A stretch of DNA of 64,000 bases, taken from Anaeromicrobium sediminis (GTDB lineage: Bacteria; Bacillota; Clostridia; Peptostreptococcales; Thermotaleaceae). Positions 1 to 7,438 of this stretch are shown piece after piece (positions within the stretch are counted from its first letter, which is position 1; each line of letters opens with the position of its first letter). The position numbers were made by a program, and so were the translations under genes. The notes under the pieces are model-generated. The model had not been told where the DNA came from. It did no database searches and was given only the letters and a program-made list of their open reading frames with translations. The DNA is taken from the NCBI RefSeq assembly GCF_002270055.1, contig NZ_NIBG01000003.1, positions 232,680-296,679 of the forward strand. The letters run 5' to 3'.

Positions 1-1303
1 CATAATTAGCAGCATAAGCAAATTTTCCATCTGGAGTTATTCCTATTGCACGAGGATTACATTCAACAGTTATATTAGTAACTGAATCATCTGACATTTT
101 AATCTTTGATACATCATTTGAATCAAAATTAGTTATTATAATCTGAGGAAGTATAGGTTTTGCTGGAGTTATGGCTATTCCTGTAGGACCATTTCCAACA
201 GTGATAGTATCAATTACTGTATTATCTGATATTCTTATTACTGATACACTGGCATCGCGAAAATTCGTAACATAAGCAAACTCTCCATTTGGAGTTATTG
301 CTACTCCTACAGGTCTAGATCTAACAGTGATAGTATCAATCATTCTATTGTCTGATATTCGTATTACTGATACACTGGCATCTAGAAAATTCGTAATATA
401 AGCCAACTCTCCATTTGGAGTTATTGCTATTCCAAATGGTCTATCTACAGAAGTTATAATATCAATTACTCTATTGTCTGATATTCGTATTACTGATACA
501 CTGTCATCGCAAAAATTTGTAACATAAGCTAACTCTCCATTTGGAGTTATTGCTACTCCTACAGGATCATTTCCAACAGCGATAGTATCAACCACTCTAT
601 TGTCTAATATTCGTATTACTGATACACTGGCATCTAGAAAATTCGTAATATAAGCCAACTCTCCATTTGGAGTTATTGCTATTCCAAATGGTCTATCTAC
701 AGAAGTTATAATATCAATTACTCTATTGTCTGATATTCGTATTACTGATACACTGTCATCGCAAAAATTTGTAACATAAGCTAACTCTCCATTTGGAGTT
801 ATTGCTACTCCTACAGGATCATTTCCAACAGCGATAGTATCAACCACTCTATTGTCTAATATTCGTATTACTGATACACTGGCATCAAACTCATTGGTAA
901 CATATGCAAACTCGCCATTAGGAGTTATTGCTACTCCTACGGGAAAATTTTTAACAGAGATAGTATCAACCACTGTATTGTCTGATATTCGTATTACTGA
1001 TACAGTGTCATCACACTGATTCGCAACATATGCAAACTCGCCATTTGGAGTTATTGCTATTCCAAATGGATCATTTCCAACAGTGATAGTATCAACCACT
1101 GCATTGTCTGATATTCGTATTACTGATACACTGGCATTAAACTCATTGGTAACATATACAAACTCTCCATTTGGAGTTATTGCTATTTCAGAGGGACCAT
1201 CTTCCACTGCTATAATATCAACCACTGTGTTGTCTAATGTTCGTACTACCGACACAGTGTTATCAAACTGATTGGCAACATAAGCAAATTGTTGAACTGC
1301 CAT
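1..1303 (-). CDS. YVTN-family beta-propeller repeat protein (partial, C-terminus outside window)
   Basis: Reading leftwards from an ATG at 1303, with GGAAAGGAG just before it, the frame stays open to the window edge (434 codons seen). It is built of about ten copies of a 42-residue (126-bp) blade of the type AITPNGEFAYVTN, then VSVIRISDN and VVDTI. This is the YVTN beta-propeller signature found in surface and secreted proteins. No signal peptide is visible at the N-terminus (MAVQQFAYVANQ...), so the protein is either cytoplasmic or exported by another route. Blades 3-8 are nearly identical in DNA. Positions 381-634 repeat exactly at 633-886, which indicates a recent tandem duplication of two blades. 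The last visible blades (positions 1-180) are more diverged. Function unknown; probably a binding or scaffold propeller. Confidence 0.85.
   Translation of the reverse strand, partial: MAVQQFAYVANQFDNTVSVVRTLDNTVVDIIAVEDGPSEIAITPNGEFVYVTNEFNASVSVIRISDNAVVDTITVGNDPFGIAITPNGEFAYVANQCDDTVSVIRISDNTVVDTISVKNFPVGVAITPNGEFAYVTNEFDASVSVIRILDNRVVDTIAVGNDPVGVAITPNGELAYVTNFCDDSVSVIRISDNRVIDIITSVDRPFGIAITPNGELAYITNFLDASVSVIRILDNRVVDTIAVGNDPVGVAITPNGELAYVTNFCDDSVSVIRISDNRVIDIITSVDRPFGIAITPNGELAYITNFLDASVSVIRISDNRMIDTITVRSRPVGVAITPNGEFAYVTNFRDASVSVIRISDNTVIDTITVGNGPTGIAITPAKPILPQIIITNFDSNDVSKIKMSDDSVTNITVECNPRAIGITPDGKFAYAANY
355..886. repeat. 252-bp tandem duplication (two propeller blades)
   Basis: The block at 355-634 recurs at 607-886 with period 252 bp (two 126-bp blades) and no differences that I could find. 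Other blades of the same gene differ from each other at many positions. The reading frame is kept, so the duplication adds two whole blades. Confidence 0.85.
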
Positions 1304-1501
1304 TATAATTCTCCTTTCCAGAACAAACAAGATTATATAATCATAAAATATTGATTTTTATTTTTAATACTATAGTATATTTATTAATACATTAAAATGA
1401 TTCAAAATGTTAAACTTAGATATGGGACATGTATGTAGTGGAATCTTCGAGAATAATTACTGAGTATTCTAATCCATAAGGACTTGAGGGAGATTCTTTT
1501 A

Positions 1502-1550
1502 AAATAAAGGATAGTAATCTATAGATAGATTACTATCCTTTATTTTTTAT
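1502..1550 (+). terminator. Strong hairpin with T-tract
   Basis: A 21-bp perfect inverted repeat (arms 1502-1522 and 1525-1545) is followed by TTTTTT. No plus-strand gene ends just before it, so it may terminate a short untranslated transcript. Confidence 0.7.
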
Positions 1551-1664
1551 AGCTATATGTGAAATGTTGGAGCATTAATAAGATTACTTGCTTAAAATAT
1601 GCATTTAAAATAAAAAATGAGAAAATATGCAAAGAAATGACCATAGAATATATTTATCTAAATG

Positions 1665-1725
1665 ATTATTGGCATTTGACAAAAACCAAAATTGGAGTAT
1701 AATGTAATTAGCAAATGCCAATAAT
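1665..1725 (+). promoter_or_regulatory. Sigma-A promoter bracketed by a 14-bp inverted repeat
   Basis: TTGACA (1676-1681), a 16-nt spacer and TATAAT (1698-1703) form a good vegetative promoter for the operon starting at 1744. A perfect 14-bp inverted repeat, ATTATTGGCATTTG (1665-1678) and CAAATGCCAATAAT (1712-1725), overlaps the -35 box and the likely start site. Its position suits repression. The operon encodes a Fur-family protein and a DUF134 protein that could bind it. Confidence 0.75.
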
Positions 1726-1743
1726 AAAATCGGAGGGATACAA

Positions 1744-2535
1744 ATGCATATAGAAAAAGAAAAACCACAAGAAGGAACAAATATTAAAAAGGTTGTTGCT
1801 ATTATGAGTGGAAAAGGAGGCGTGGGAAAGTCTTCAGTTACTTCTTTAATGGCAGTATCTTTACAAAATAAAGGGTATAAAGTGGGAATATTGGATGCTG
1901 ATATTACAGGACCAAGTATTCCTAAAGTATTTGGAATAGGTGAAAAAAGAGCCATTGCAATTAATCAAGTAATTCAACCAGTAGAAACAACAACAGGTAT
2001 AAAAGTGATTTCTGTTAATTTAATGATTGACCAAGAAGATGCACCAGTAGTATGGCGAGGACCTTTAATTGGGTCTATGGTAAAACAATTTTATACAGAT
2101 GTAGCCTGGGAAGAGTTAGATTATCTTTTAATTGATTTACCTCCAGGGACAGGAGATGTTCCCCTAACAATCATGCAGTCATTACCAGTTGATGGTATAG
2201 TGGTAGTTTCTTCTCCTCAGGATTTAGTACAATTAATCGTAAAAAAATCTGTAAATATGGCTAAGATGATGGCTACTCCTATTTATGGACTTGTAGAAAA
2301 TATGAGCTATTTTGAGTGTCCAGACTGTAATAAGAAACATTACTTATTTGGAGAAAGCAAAATTGAAGAAGTTGCAAAGGATATGGATATACACGTATTA
2401 GAAAAGCTTCCTATTAATCAAGACTTTGTAACCTTATGTGATGAGGGAAGAGTAGAAGTATTTGGTAAAACATATTTTGGACTATGTGAAAACTTAGCGG
2501 AAAAATTAGAAGAAAGAATAGGGGGAATTGAATAA
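1744..2535 (+). CDS. Mrp/NBP35-family Fe-S cluster carrier ATPase
   Basis: A 263-residue P-loop ATPase of the Mrp/ApbC/NBP35 family, which bind and deliver [4Fe-4S] clusters as dimers in the cytoplasm. The deviant Walker A motif GKGGVGKS is at residues 23-30, the switch motif DADITGPSIP follows, and the cluster-binding pair ECPDC lies near residue 200. The length is typical for the short form without an N-terminal DUF59 domain. The ATG at 1744 follows GGAGGG at a good distance. It is the first gene of a tightly packed seven-gene operon: its stop overlaps the next start by one base, and two more P-loop ATPases and two NifX-like proteins follow. A role in metal or Fe-S cofactor assembly is inferred from that context; the exact client is unknown. 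Confidence 0.9.
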   Translation: MHIEKEKPQEGTNIKKVVAIMSGKGGVGKSSVTSLMAVSLQNKGYKVGILDADITGPSIPKVFGIGEKRAIAINQVIQPVETTTGIKVISVNLMIDQEDAPVVWRGPLIGSMVKQFYTDVAWEELDYLLIDLPPGTGDVPLTIMQSLPVDGIVVVSSPQDLVQLIVKKSVNMAKMMATPIYGLVENMSYFECPDCNKKHYLFGESKIEEVAKDMDIHVLEKLPINQDFVTLCDEGRVEVFGKTYFGLCENLAEKLEERIGGIE

Positions 2536-2915
2536 TGAAAATAGCTATTACATGTGTTAAAAAAGATAAAGATTCAATGATAGATGAAAGATTTGGAAGG
2601 TGTAATTATTTCACAATCTATGATACAGAAAGCAAATCCTTTGAACATGTTGAAAATAAAGGTGTAACTTCTGCACAAGGAGCTGGGATTGCTGCAGGAC
2701 AACAACTACTTGATCATGGAGTAGAGGCTCTTATAACAGGTCATGTGGGACCAAATGCAATGAAAATATTACAAAGTGGTAATGTATCTATTTATAAATG
2801 TAGCGGAAAAAACATTAAAGAAGAAATAGATTTATTATTAGACAATAAGTTAGAAAATATAAATAATGCAGTTCCTCCTCATTCTGGAATGAGAAACAGA
2901 CATGGAAGGGCATAG
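2535..2915 (+). CDS. NifX/NafY-like (dinitrogenase Fe-Mo cofactor family) protein
   Basis: A 126-residue protein of the NifX/NafY/orange-protein superfamily, small proteins that carry metal-sulfur cofactors or their precursors. Visible family signatures are MIDERFGRCNYFTIYD near residue 15, GAGIAAGQQLLDHGVEALITGHVGPNA in the middle (quoted in part: GAGIAAGQQLLDHG), and a His/Arg tail ending RNRHGRA. It starts inside the stop codon of the Mrp-type ATPase and ends 3 bp before the next MinD-like gene, so translational coupling is likely. No nif genes are nearby, so a role in nitrogenase is not implied. By analogy with the Desulfovibrio orange-protein operons, it may bind a mixed-metal cluster. 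Confidence 0.85.
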   Translation: MKIAITCVKKDKDSMIDERFGRCNYFTIYDTESKSFEHVENKGVTSAQGAGIAAGQQLLDHGVEALITGHVGPNAMKILQSGNVSIYKCSGKNIKEEIDLLLDNKLENINNAVPPHSGMRNRHGRA

Positions 2916-2918
2916 AAA

Positions 2919-3755
2919 ATGAAAATTGCAGTGTTAAGTGGAAAGGGCGGAACAGGAAAAACTACCATTTCTACCAACTTAGCTAAAGCAATGGGATGGA
3001 ATTATGTGGACTGTGATGTGGAAGAACCAAATGGATTTATATTTTTAAATCCCAAGGTTATAAAAACTGAACAAGTCAGTATACCTGTCCCTGAAATCGA
3101 CCCATCTAAGTGCATAGGATGCCAAAAATGTGTAAACATATGTCAGTTTAATGCTTTGGCATGGGCAAATAAGGATGTTTTATTATTTGACAAATTATGT
3201 CATGGATGTGGAGCATGCAGCTTAGTTTGTGGATATGGTGCCATTTCTGAAGTAGATAGAGAAATTGGTCATATTGATGTAGGAAATGATGAACAAATAA
3301 CATGTATGAGAGGAACTTTAAATATTGGAGAACCTATGGCCGTTCCAATCATTCGTGATTTAAAGAAAATGATTGGAAATGAAAAAACCATTATAGATTG
3401 TTCTCCAGGAAGTACATGTTCTGTAGTAGCTGCCATTGAAGGGGTAGATTATGCTGTTTTAGTAACGGAACCTACAGCATTTGGCCTTCATGATTTAAAA
3501 ATTGCTATAGAACTCGTAAGAACTATGAATATTCCATTTGGAATTATCATAAACAGAGGAAGCCATGAAAAAGATCTAATAGAAGAACATTGTGAAAAAG
3601 AAAAAATAAATATAATAGGAAAAGTAATGTTTGATAAAGATGTTGCTGTACTGTATTCAAAAGGTAAATTACTTGTAGAACATGAGAAATATAAGGAACT
3701 ATTTTTACACATAGGAAAAAAAGTAGAGGGGGAAATAGCATGCAGCTTGTTGTAA
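2919..3755 (+). CDS. MinD-superfamily ATPase with inserted 2x[4Fe-4S] ferredoxin domain (first copy)
   Basis: A 278-residue P-loop ATPase. The Walker A motif SGKGGTGKTT is at residues 7-16. Two ferredoxin-type cysteine groups are inserted after the first strands: CIGCQKCVNIC and CHGCGACSLVC, around residues 65-105. Such proteins always seem to occur in pairs next to NifX-like proteins in Clostridia, Deltaproteobacteria and methanogens. They are thought to couple ATP hydrolysis and electron transfer to cofactor assembly, though their biochemistry is poorly known. The gene overlaps the second copy by 16 bp. The two copies differ clearly in sequence, so they probably form a heterodimer rather than being a recent duplication. 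Confidence 0.9.
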   Translation: MKIAVLSGKGGTGKTTISTNLAKAMGWNYVDCDVEEPNGFIFLNPKVIKTEQVSIPVPEIDPSKCIGCQKCVNICQFNALAWANKDVLLFDKLCHGCGACSLVCGYGAISEVDREIGHIDVGNDEQITCMRGTLNIGEPMAVPIIRDLKKMIGNEKTIIDCSPGSTCSVVAAIEGVDYAVLVTEPTAFGLHDLKIAIELVRTMNIPFGIIINRGSHEKDLIEEHCEKEKINIIGKVMFDKDVAVLYSKGKLLVEHEKYKELFLHIGKKVEGEIACSLL

Positions 3756-4600
3756 TAAGTGGAAAAGGCGGTACGGGTAAAACTACTGTTGCAGCTTCCT
3801 TTGCATATTTGAATAAAGAAAGTATTAAAGTTGATTGTGATGTGGATGCCTCTAATCTTAATATTGTTCTACAAGGAGAGAATATAGCTTCTTCTCAATT
3901 TATTGGGGCTAAAATTGCTAAGATAGATAAAAACAAATGTATAGAATGTGGAAAATGCAGTGAGGTATGTAGATTTGGTGCAATAAAGAATAACAAAATT
4001 ATAGAACTTAAATGTGAAGGATGTGCCGCATGTAAGGCAGTTTGTCCTGTGGATGCAATTACTTTAGAAGATGAAGTTACAGGAGAAACTATCATTACTA
4101 AAACGGATGCAGGCATATTATCTAGGGCAGAAATGGTTGTTGGAGCTGAAGGCTCTGGAAAATTAGTTACTGAGGTTAGAAAAAATGCTATGGAGTACCG
4201 AAAAAACAATGAATTAATGATCCTTGACGGTACCCCAGGGATTGGATGTGCAGTGATGGCTTCTATCACAGGATGTGACGTTGCTTTAATAGTAATAGAG
4301 CCAACTCAATCTGGACTGAATGATTTTAAGAGAATTCTTTCTTTAATTGATCATTTTGGAGTAAAACCTCTTGCTTGCATAAATAAATATGATATTAATG
4401 AAGATATGACTTTAGAAATACAAAAATATTGTGAGAATGAATCAGTTGAAGTTTTAGGGAAAATTCCATTTGACCCTATTGTTCAAAAGGCGGTTAATGA
4501 ATTAAAGCCTGTTATCTGTTATGAAGATAGTATTGCAGGAAAAGAAATTAAAAATATATGGGAAAACATTTATAAAAAATATAAGGAGGGTATATTATGA
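3740..4600 (+). CDS. MinD-superfamily ATPase with inserted 2x[4Fe-4S] ferredoxin domain (second copy)
   Basis: A 286-residue paralogue of the preceding gene. Walker A SGKGGTGKTT is at residues 6-15. The inserted ferredoxin cysteines are CIECGKCSEVC and CEGCAACKAVCPVDA, around residues 65-105. The ATG at 3740 is preceded by GAGGGGG inside the upstream coding end, and the genes overlap by 16 bp, which points to coupled, equimolar translation. The downstream NifX-like start overlaps its stop by 4 bp. A role as redox-linked ATPase partner of the first copy is inferred. Confidence 0.9.
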   Translation: MQLVVISGKGGTGKTTVAASFAYLNKESIKVDCDVDASNLNIVLQGENIASSQFIGAKIAKIDKNKCIECGKCSEVCRFGAIKNNKIIELKCEGCAACKAVCPVDAITLEDEVTGETIITKTDAGILSRAEMVVGAEGSGKLVTEVRKNAMEYRKNNELMILDGTPGIGCAVMASITGCDVALIVIEPTQSGLNDFKRILSLIDHFGVKPLACINKYDINEDMTLEIQKYCENESVEVLGKIPFDPIVQKAVNELKPVICYEDSIAGKEIKNIWENIYKKYKEGIL

Positions 4601-4953
4601 AGATAGCAATTGCAAAGGATGGAAATATGGTATCAGGTCACTTTGGCCACTGTGAAGGGTTTGAAGTATTTAATGTGGATGGAAAAGAAATTAAAGGTAG
4701 AGAGTTTTTACAAAACCCAGGACATAAACCTGGATTTTTACCAAGATATTTAGGTGAAAAGGGAATGGATGTTATTATTGCTGGTGGCATGGGTGCTACT
4801 GCTCAAGAACTATTTGCAGAAAATGGAGTTAATGTGGTAGTTGGAGCATCTGGAAATTTAGAAGATGTAATTAAAAGATACTTAGATGGTGAAGTTAAAT
4901 CAACAGGAAGTGTATGTACAGAACATGCACATGAAGGAGAATGCGGTCATTAA
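4597..4953 (+). CDS. NifX-like protein with Cys/His-rich tail
   Basis: A 118-residue second member of the NifX/orange-protein family. VSGHFGHCEGFEVFNVDGK near residue 12 and IIAGGMGATAQELFAENGV in the middle match the family core. The C-terminus, CTEHAHEGECGH, is rich in Cys and His and looks like a metal-binding tail that the first NifX-like protein lacks. It is translationally coupled to the ATPase upstream (ATGA overlap). A 22-bp perfect palindrome follows its stop codon. It is probably a cofactor or metal carrier working with the two ATPases. Confidence 0.85.
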   Translation: MKIAIAKDGNMVSGHFGHCEGFEVFNVDGKEIKGREFLQNPGHKPGFLPRYLGEKGMDVIIAGGMGATAQELFAENGVNVVVGASGNLEDVIKRYLDGEVKSTGSVCTEHAHEGECGH

Positions 4954-4956
4954 GAG

Positions 4957-4978
4957 ATAGGGACTATATAGTCCCTAT
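4957..4978. promoter_or_regulatory. 22-bp perfect palindrome between nifX-like gene and fur-like gene
   Basis: ATAGGGACTAT is directly followed by its reverse complement. The T-tract after it is only TTT, so it is a weak terminator at best. Its position just before the Fur-family gene also fits an operator or an attenuating hairpin. Confidence 0.6.
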
Positions 4979-4998
4979 TTGTGTATGGAGGCGTTATA

Positions 4999-5442
4999 AT
5001 GAAAAATAAGTTTGAAATTATTCAAGATTTACTAAATGAAAAACAAATTCATATGACCAATCAAAGAAGAGAAATAATTGAAATCTTTTTAAATCATACA
5101 GGACATTTTAGAGCAGAAGAGATCCACCAATTGGTAAAAAATAAAAAAATTGGTTTAGCCACCGTATATAGAACCATAGAAATTTTAAAAAACAATGACA
5201 TAATAGAAGAAATCTATGTTGGAAAAAACAGATATTACGAATTGAAATTGTTTAGTGAAAAGCGTTTGCATATTCATTTTCAATGTGATAAATGCTGTAA
5301 AATCTATGATTATGATAAAACTAATGTGATTTTAGATTTGATTAATTTAAGAAATCTAGTGGAAGATGAATATAAAGTGGAAGTAAATAATCTTAAGATG
5401 ATATTAAATGGTACTTGTGAAAATTGTAGGGAGGGAACATAA
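4999..5442 (+). CDS. Fur-family metalloregulator
   Basis: A 147-residue Fur/PerR/Zur-type repressor. The N-terminal winged helix contains GLATVYRTIEILKNNDII near residues 50-70, the recognition-helix region of the family. The dimerisation half has HIHFQCDKCCKIYD and a terminal CENC, which supply the structural zinc site, and the HIH metal ligands. The ATG at 4999 is chosen because GGAGG lies just upstream; an in-frame GTG at 4981 has no ribosome site. It sits between the cofactor genes and a DUF134 gene whose start overlaps its stop. The metal sensed cannot be told from sequence alone. The paired 14-bp repeats at the operon promoter are its best candidate target. Confidence 0.88.
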   Translation: MKNKFEIIQDLLNEKQIHMTNQRREIIEIFLNHTGHFRAEEIHQLVKNKKIGLATVYRTIEILKNNDIIEEIYVGKNRYYELKLFSEKRLHIHFQCDKCCKIYDYDKTNVILDLINLRNLVEDEYKVEVNNLKMILNGTCENCREGT

Positions 5443-5909
5443 TGCCTAGACCCACAAAGCTAAGAAAAATTGCTTTTATGCCTGAAAATAGATATTTTGT
5501 TCCTGTAGGAAAATCAAAATGTTCCATAGAAGAAATACAATTAAAGCTTGAAGAAGTAGAAGCTATGCGCCTAAAGGATATAGAAAAATTGTCTCAAGAG
5601 GAATGTGCAAAAGAGATGCAGGTCTCAAGACAGACATTCCAGCTTATTTTAGATGAAGCTAGAAGAAAGGTAGCTCAGGCTATAACTAATGGAATGGCTA
5701 TCCATATTCAAGGTGGAAATTATACAATGAATATTTGCAAATATGAATGTGAAAATTGTGGAAATAACTTTGATGAAGCTTATGAAAAGGAAGAGCATGT
5801 ATGTCCTAAATGTGGTTCAAATGACGTTTTATGCGTTATTACTAAGAGATGTTGTATGAAAGGGAATAGAAAGCCTTGGTGTAAGAAGTTTGATGACGAT
5901 GGTTCTTAA
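5442..5909 (+). CDS. DUF134 family DNA-binding protein with zinc ribbon
   Basis: A 155-residue DUF134 protein. It begins MPRPTKLRKI, as the family does, and has a sigma-factor-like helix-turn-helix around residues 40-85 (EEVEAMRLKDIEKLSQEECA, then VSRQTFQLILDEARRK). A zinc ribbon of CENC and CPKC pairs follows at residues 105-127, then a Cys-rich tail (RCCMKGN). DUF134 genes recur beside NifX-like and MinD-ferredoxin genes, so it is likely a regulator or accessory of this cofactor system. It is the last gene of the operon: its start overlaps the fur-like stop, and a terminator follows. Confidence 0.88.
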   Translation: MPRPTKLRKIAFMPENRYFVPVGKSKCSIEEIQLKLEEVEAMRLKDIEKLSQEECAKEMQVSRQTFQLILDEARRKVAQAITNGMAIHIQGGNYTMNICKYECENCGNNFDEAYEKEEHVCPKCGSNDVLCVITKRCCMKGNRKPWCKKFDDDGS

Positions 5910-5951
5910 ATGGAAGGGGCATATTTTTACAATACTTATATATTTTTAATT

Positions 5952-5980
5952 AAGACATGGCTTGCCATGTCTTTTATTTT
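5952..5980 (+). terminator. Rho-independent terminator of the cofactor operon
   Basis: A 10-bp perfect stem, AAGACATGGC with a TT loop, is followed by TTTTATTTTT. Confidence 0.85.
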
Positions 5981-6058
5981 TGGTTAAATGATATATTTTC
6001 ACTAAATAGTAAATAATCTATTATAGAGTACAAGTTATTAAATGAGGAGATGATTTCT

Positions 6059-7270
6059 ATGAAGAAATATTTTGTGATACTTCTACTCTTATTAACTCTT
6101 GGAATATGGAATATAGCTTATTGTCAGGAGTCAATGATGGTTAGATTTAATGGACAGGAAGTAAATCTTTCTACGCCTATTTTAGTAGAGGAAAATGCAA
6201 CCTTAATTCCAATTAGGAATGTTTTTGAAGCTGCTGGAGCTCAGGTAAAATGGAATTCTTCTGATCAGTCTATTTTAGTCACAAAAAGTGAGGAAAATAT
6301 ATGGTTACAAGTTAATAGTCAAAAGGCAAAAATAGGTGAAAGAGAAATACTCCTTGATGTTCCTGTAAAAATAGTAAATGGAAATGCAGTTCTGCCCCTA
6401 ACTTTTATAAGTGAAGTGTTTTCTCTAAAGTATGAAGTAGATAAAGAGAATAATACGATTATTATATACGATTCTATCTGTGGCTTTCCCCTCACTGGAA
6501 AAGCTAATATTTTAGTAGAACCAAAATCGGGATTAATTTTGTTAGAACACAATGCCCATGAAAAATTAAAAGTGGGAAATGTAGCTAAGATTATGAACTT
6601 ACTTTTGATTTTTGAAGCAATAGAGAATAAAGAAATTGCACTAGATGATGTGGTAACAATTAGTGAAGAAGCTTCTAAAGGTCAAGGGGCCCAACTTTTC
6701 ATGGAAACTGGTGATAAGGAAACAGTAGAAACTTTAGTAAAGTCTATTACTATGATGGGGGCCAATGATTCGGCTATAGCCATGGCAGAACATATAGCAG
6801 GAAGTAAAGAAGAGTTTCTTGTATTGATGAATAAAAAAGCTAAAGATCTAGGAATGAAAGATACTCATTTTGCCAATGTGGTAGGATTTGATTTTGAAGA
6901 TCAATTTACATCAGCCTATGATATAGGCATTATGGCAAGAGAGTTAATCGTGAAATATCCTAAAATATTTGAATTCACATCTATGAAGAAAGAAAAAATT
7001 ACACGCAAGTCAAAAGAATTAGGAGAACTTACTTTTTATTTACAGAATTTGAATAGATTATTAAATTCATATGAGGGTGCTACAGGACTAATAACAGGAT
7101 ATAGTGCAGGTGCAGACTACTGTATGGTTGGAACTGCAGAGAGAGAAGGATTTCAATTAATTGCAGTCACATTGGGAACTTCCAAGTCTAAAATTCGTTT
7201 TGAAGAAACTAGGCATATGTTGGATTATGGATTTGAAAACTATGATGTACTTAGAATGAATTTAAAATAA
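6059..7270 (+). CDS. Secreted D-Ala-D-Ala carboxypeptidase (S11) homologue with degenerate active site and Cu-amine-oxidase-N domain
   Basis: A 403-residue exported protein with a signal peptide at residues 1-22. Residues 25-138 form a copper-amine-oxidase N-terminal-like domain (VRFNGQEVNL, LIPIRNVFEAAGAQVKWN), a cell-wall-associated repeat common in Clostridia. Residues 145-390 align with DacF-type S11 penicillin-binding proteins. However, the three catalytic motifs are altered: SxxK is N174-V-A-K177, SxN is G234-A-N236, and KTG is I345-T-G347. It therefore probably lacks carboxypeptidase activity and may act as a binding or regulatory pseudoenzyme. The start at 6059 is chosen for its spacing from GAGGAG; the ATG at 6050 touches that site. 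Confidence 0.82.
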   Translation: MKKYFVILLLLLTLGIWNIAYCQESMMVRFNGQEVNLSTPILVEENATLIPIRNVFEAAGAQVKWNSSDQSILVTKSEENIWLQVNSQKAKIGEREILLDVPVKIVNGNAVLPLTFISEVFSLKYEVDKENNTIIIYDSICGFPLTGKANILVEPKSGLILLEHNAHEKLKVGNVAKIMNLLLIFEAIENKEIALDDVVTISEEASKGQGAQLFMETGDKETVETLVKSITMMGANDSAIAMAEHIAGSKEEFLVLMNKKAKDLGMKDTHFANVVGFDFEDQFTSAYDIGIMARELIVKYPKIFEFTSMKKEKITRKSKELGELTFYLQNLNRLLNSYEGATGLITGYSAGADYCMVGTAEREGFQLIAVTLGTSKSKIRFEETRHMLDYGFENYDVLRMNLK

Positions 7271-7380
7271 AGCTACTATCTATTCAAAGGATAGAATATA
7301 TTATAAAGGAGATTTGTTAAATGAAGAGGAAGTAACTTATATGTTGTAATAAAAAAATATAATAAGTATTTTTCATTAAT

Positions 7381-7416
7381 AACTATACTACTTGCCATTA
7401 AGAGAGTAGTATAGTT
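7381..7416. repeat. 11-bp inverted repeat upstream of fosB
   Basis: The arms AACTATACTAC (7381-7391) and GTAGTATAGTT (7406-7416) are separated by 14 nt. It could be an operator or a leader hairpin. There is no T-tract directly after it. Confidence 0.5.
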
Positions 7417-7438
7417 ATTGTATAATGGAGGTTTGAAT

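Larger units (their letters stand above)
1304..1743. other. 440-bp intergenic region: possible folded RNA, terminator, promoter of the metal-cofactor operon
   Basis: No gene is seen here. Around 1440-1500 the plus strand can fold: GAATCT and AGATTC can form an outer stem around an inner AGAATA/TATTCT hairpin. A strong hairpin with a T-run follows at 1502-1550. The right end carries the promoter of the downstream operon. I recognise no known riboswitch class. Confidence 0.4.

Noticed and set aside
1083-1271. 62-codon plus-strand frame
   Set aside because: It lies antisense to the propeller gene, has no ribosome site and reflects the repeat structure.
1-1300. Regular 126-bp repeats that could suggest a CRISPR array or satellite DNA
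   Set aside because: The repeats keep one minus-strand reading frame and encode YVTN beta-propeller blades; there are no short repeat/spacer units.
2535-2915. Nitrogenase cofactor (nif) operon
   Set aside because: NifX-like proteins occur widely without nitrogenase, and no nifHDK or nifB gene is present in the window.
3895-4269. 124-codon minus-strand frame inside the second MinD-ferredoxin gene
   Set aside because: Antisense shadow of a clearly conserved gene; no ribosome site.
7305-7336. AAGGAG followed by ATG AAG AGG AAG TAA
   Set aside because: A ribosome site and start, but only four codons; probably a gene remnant or chance.
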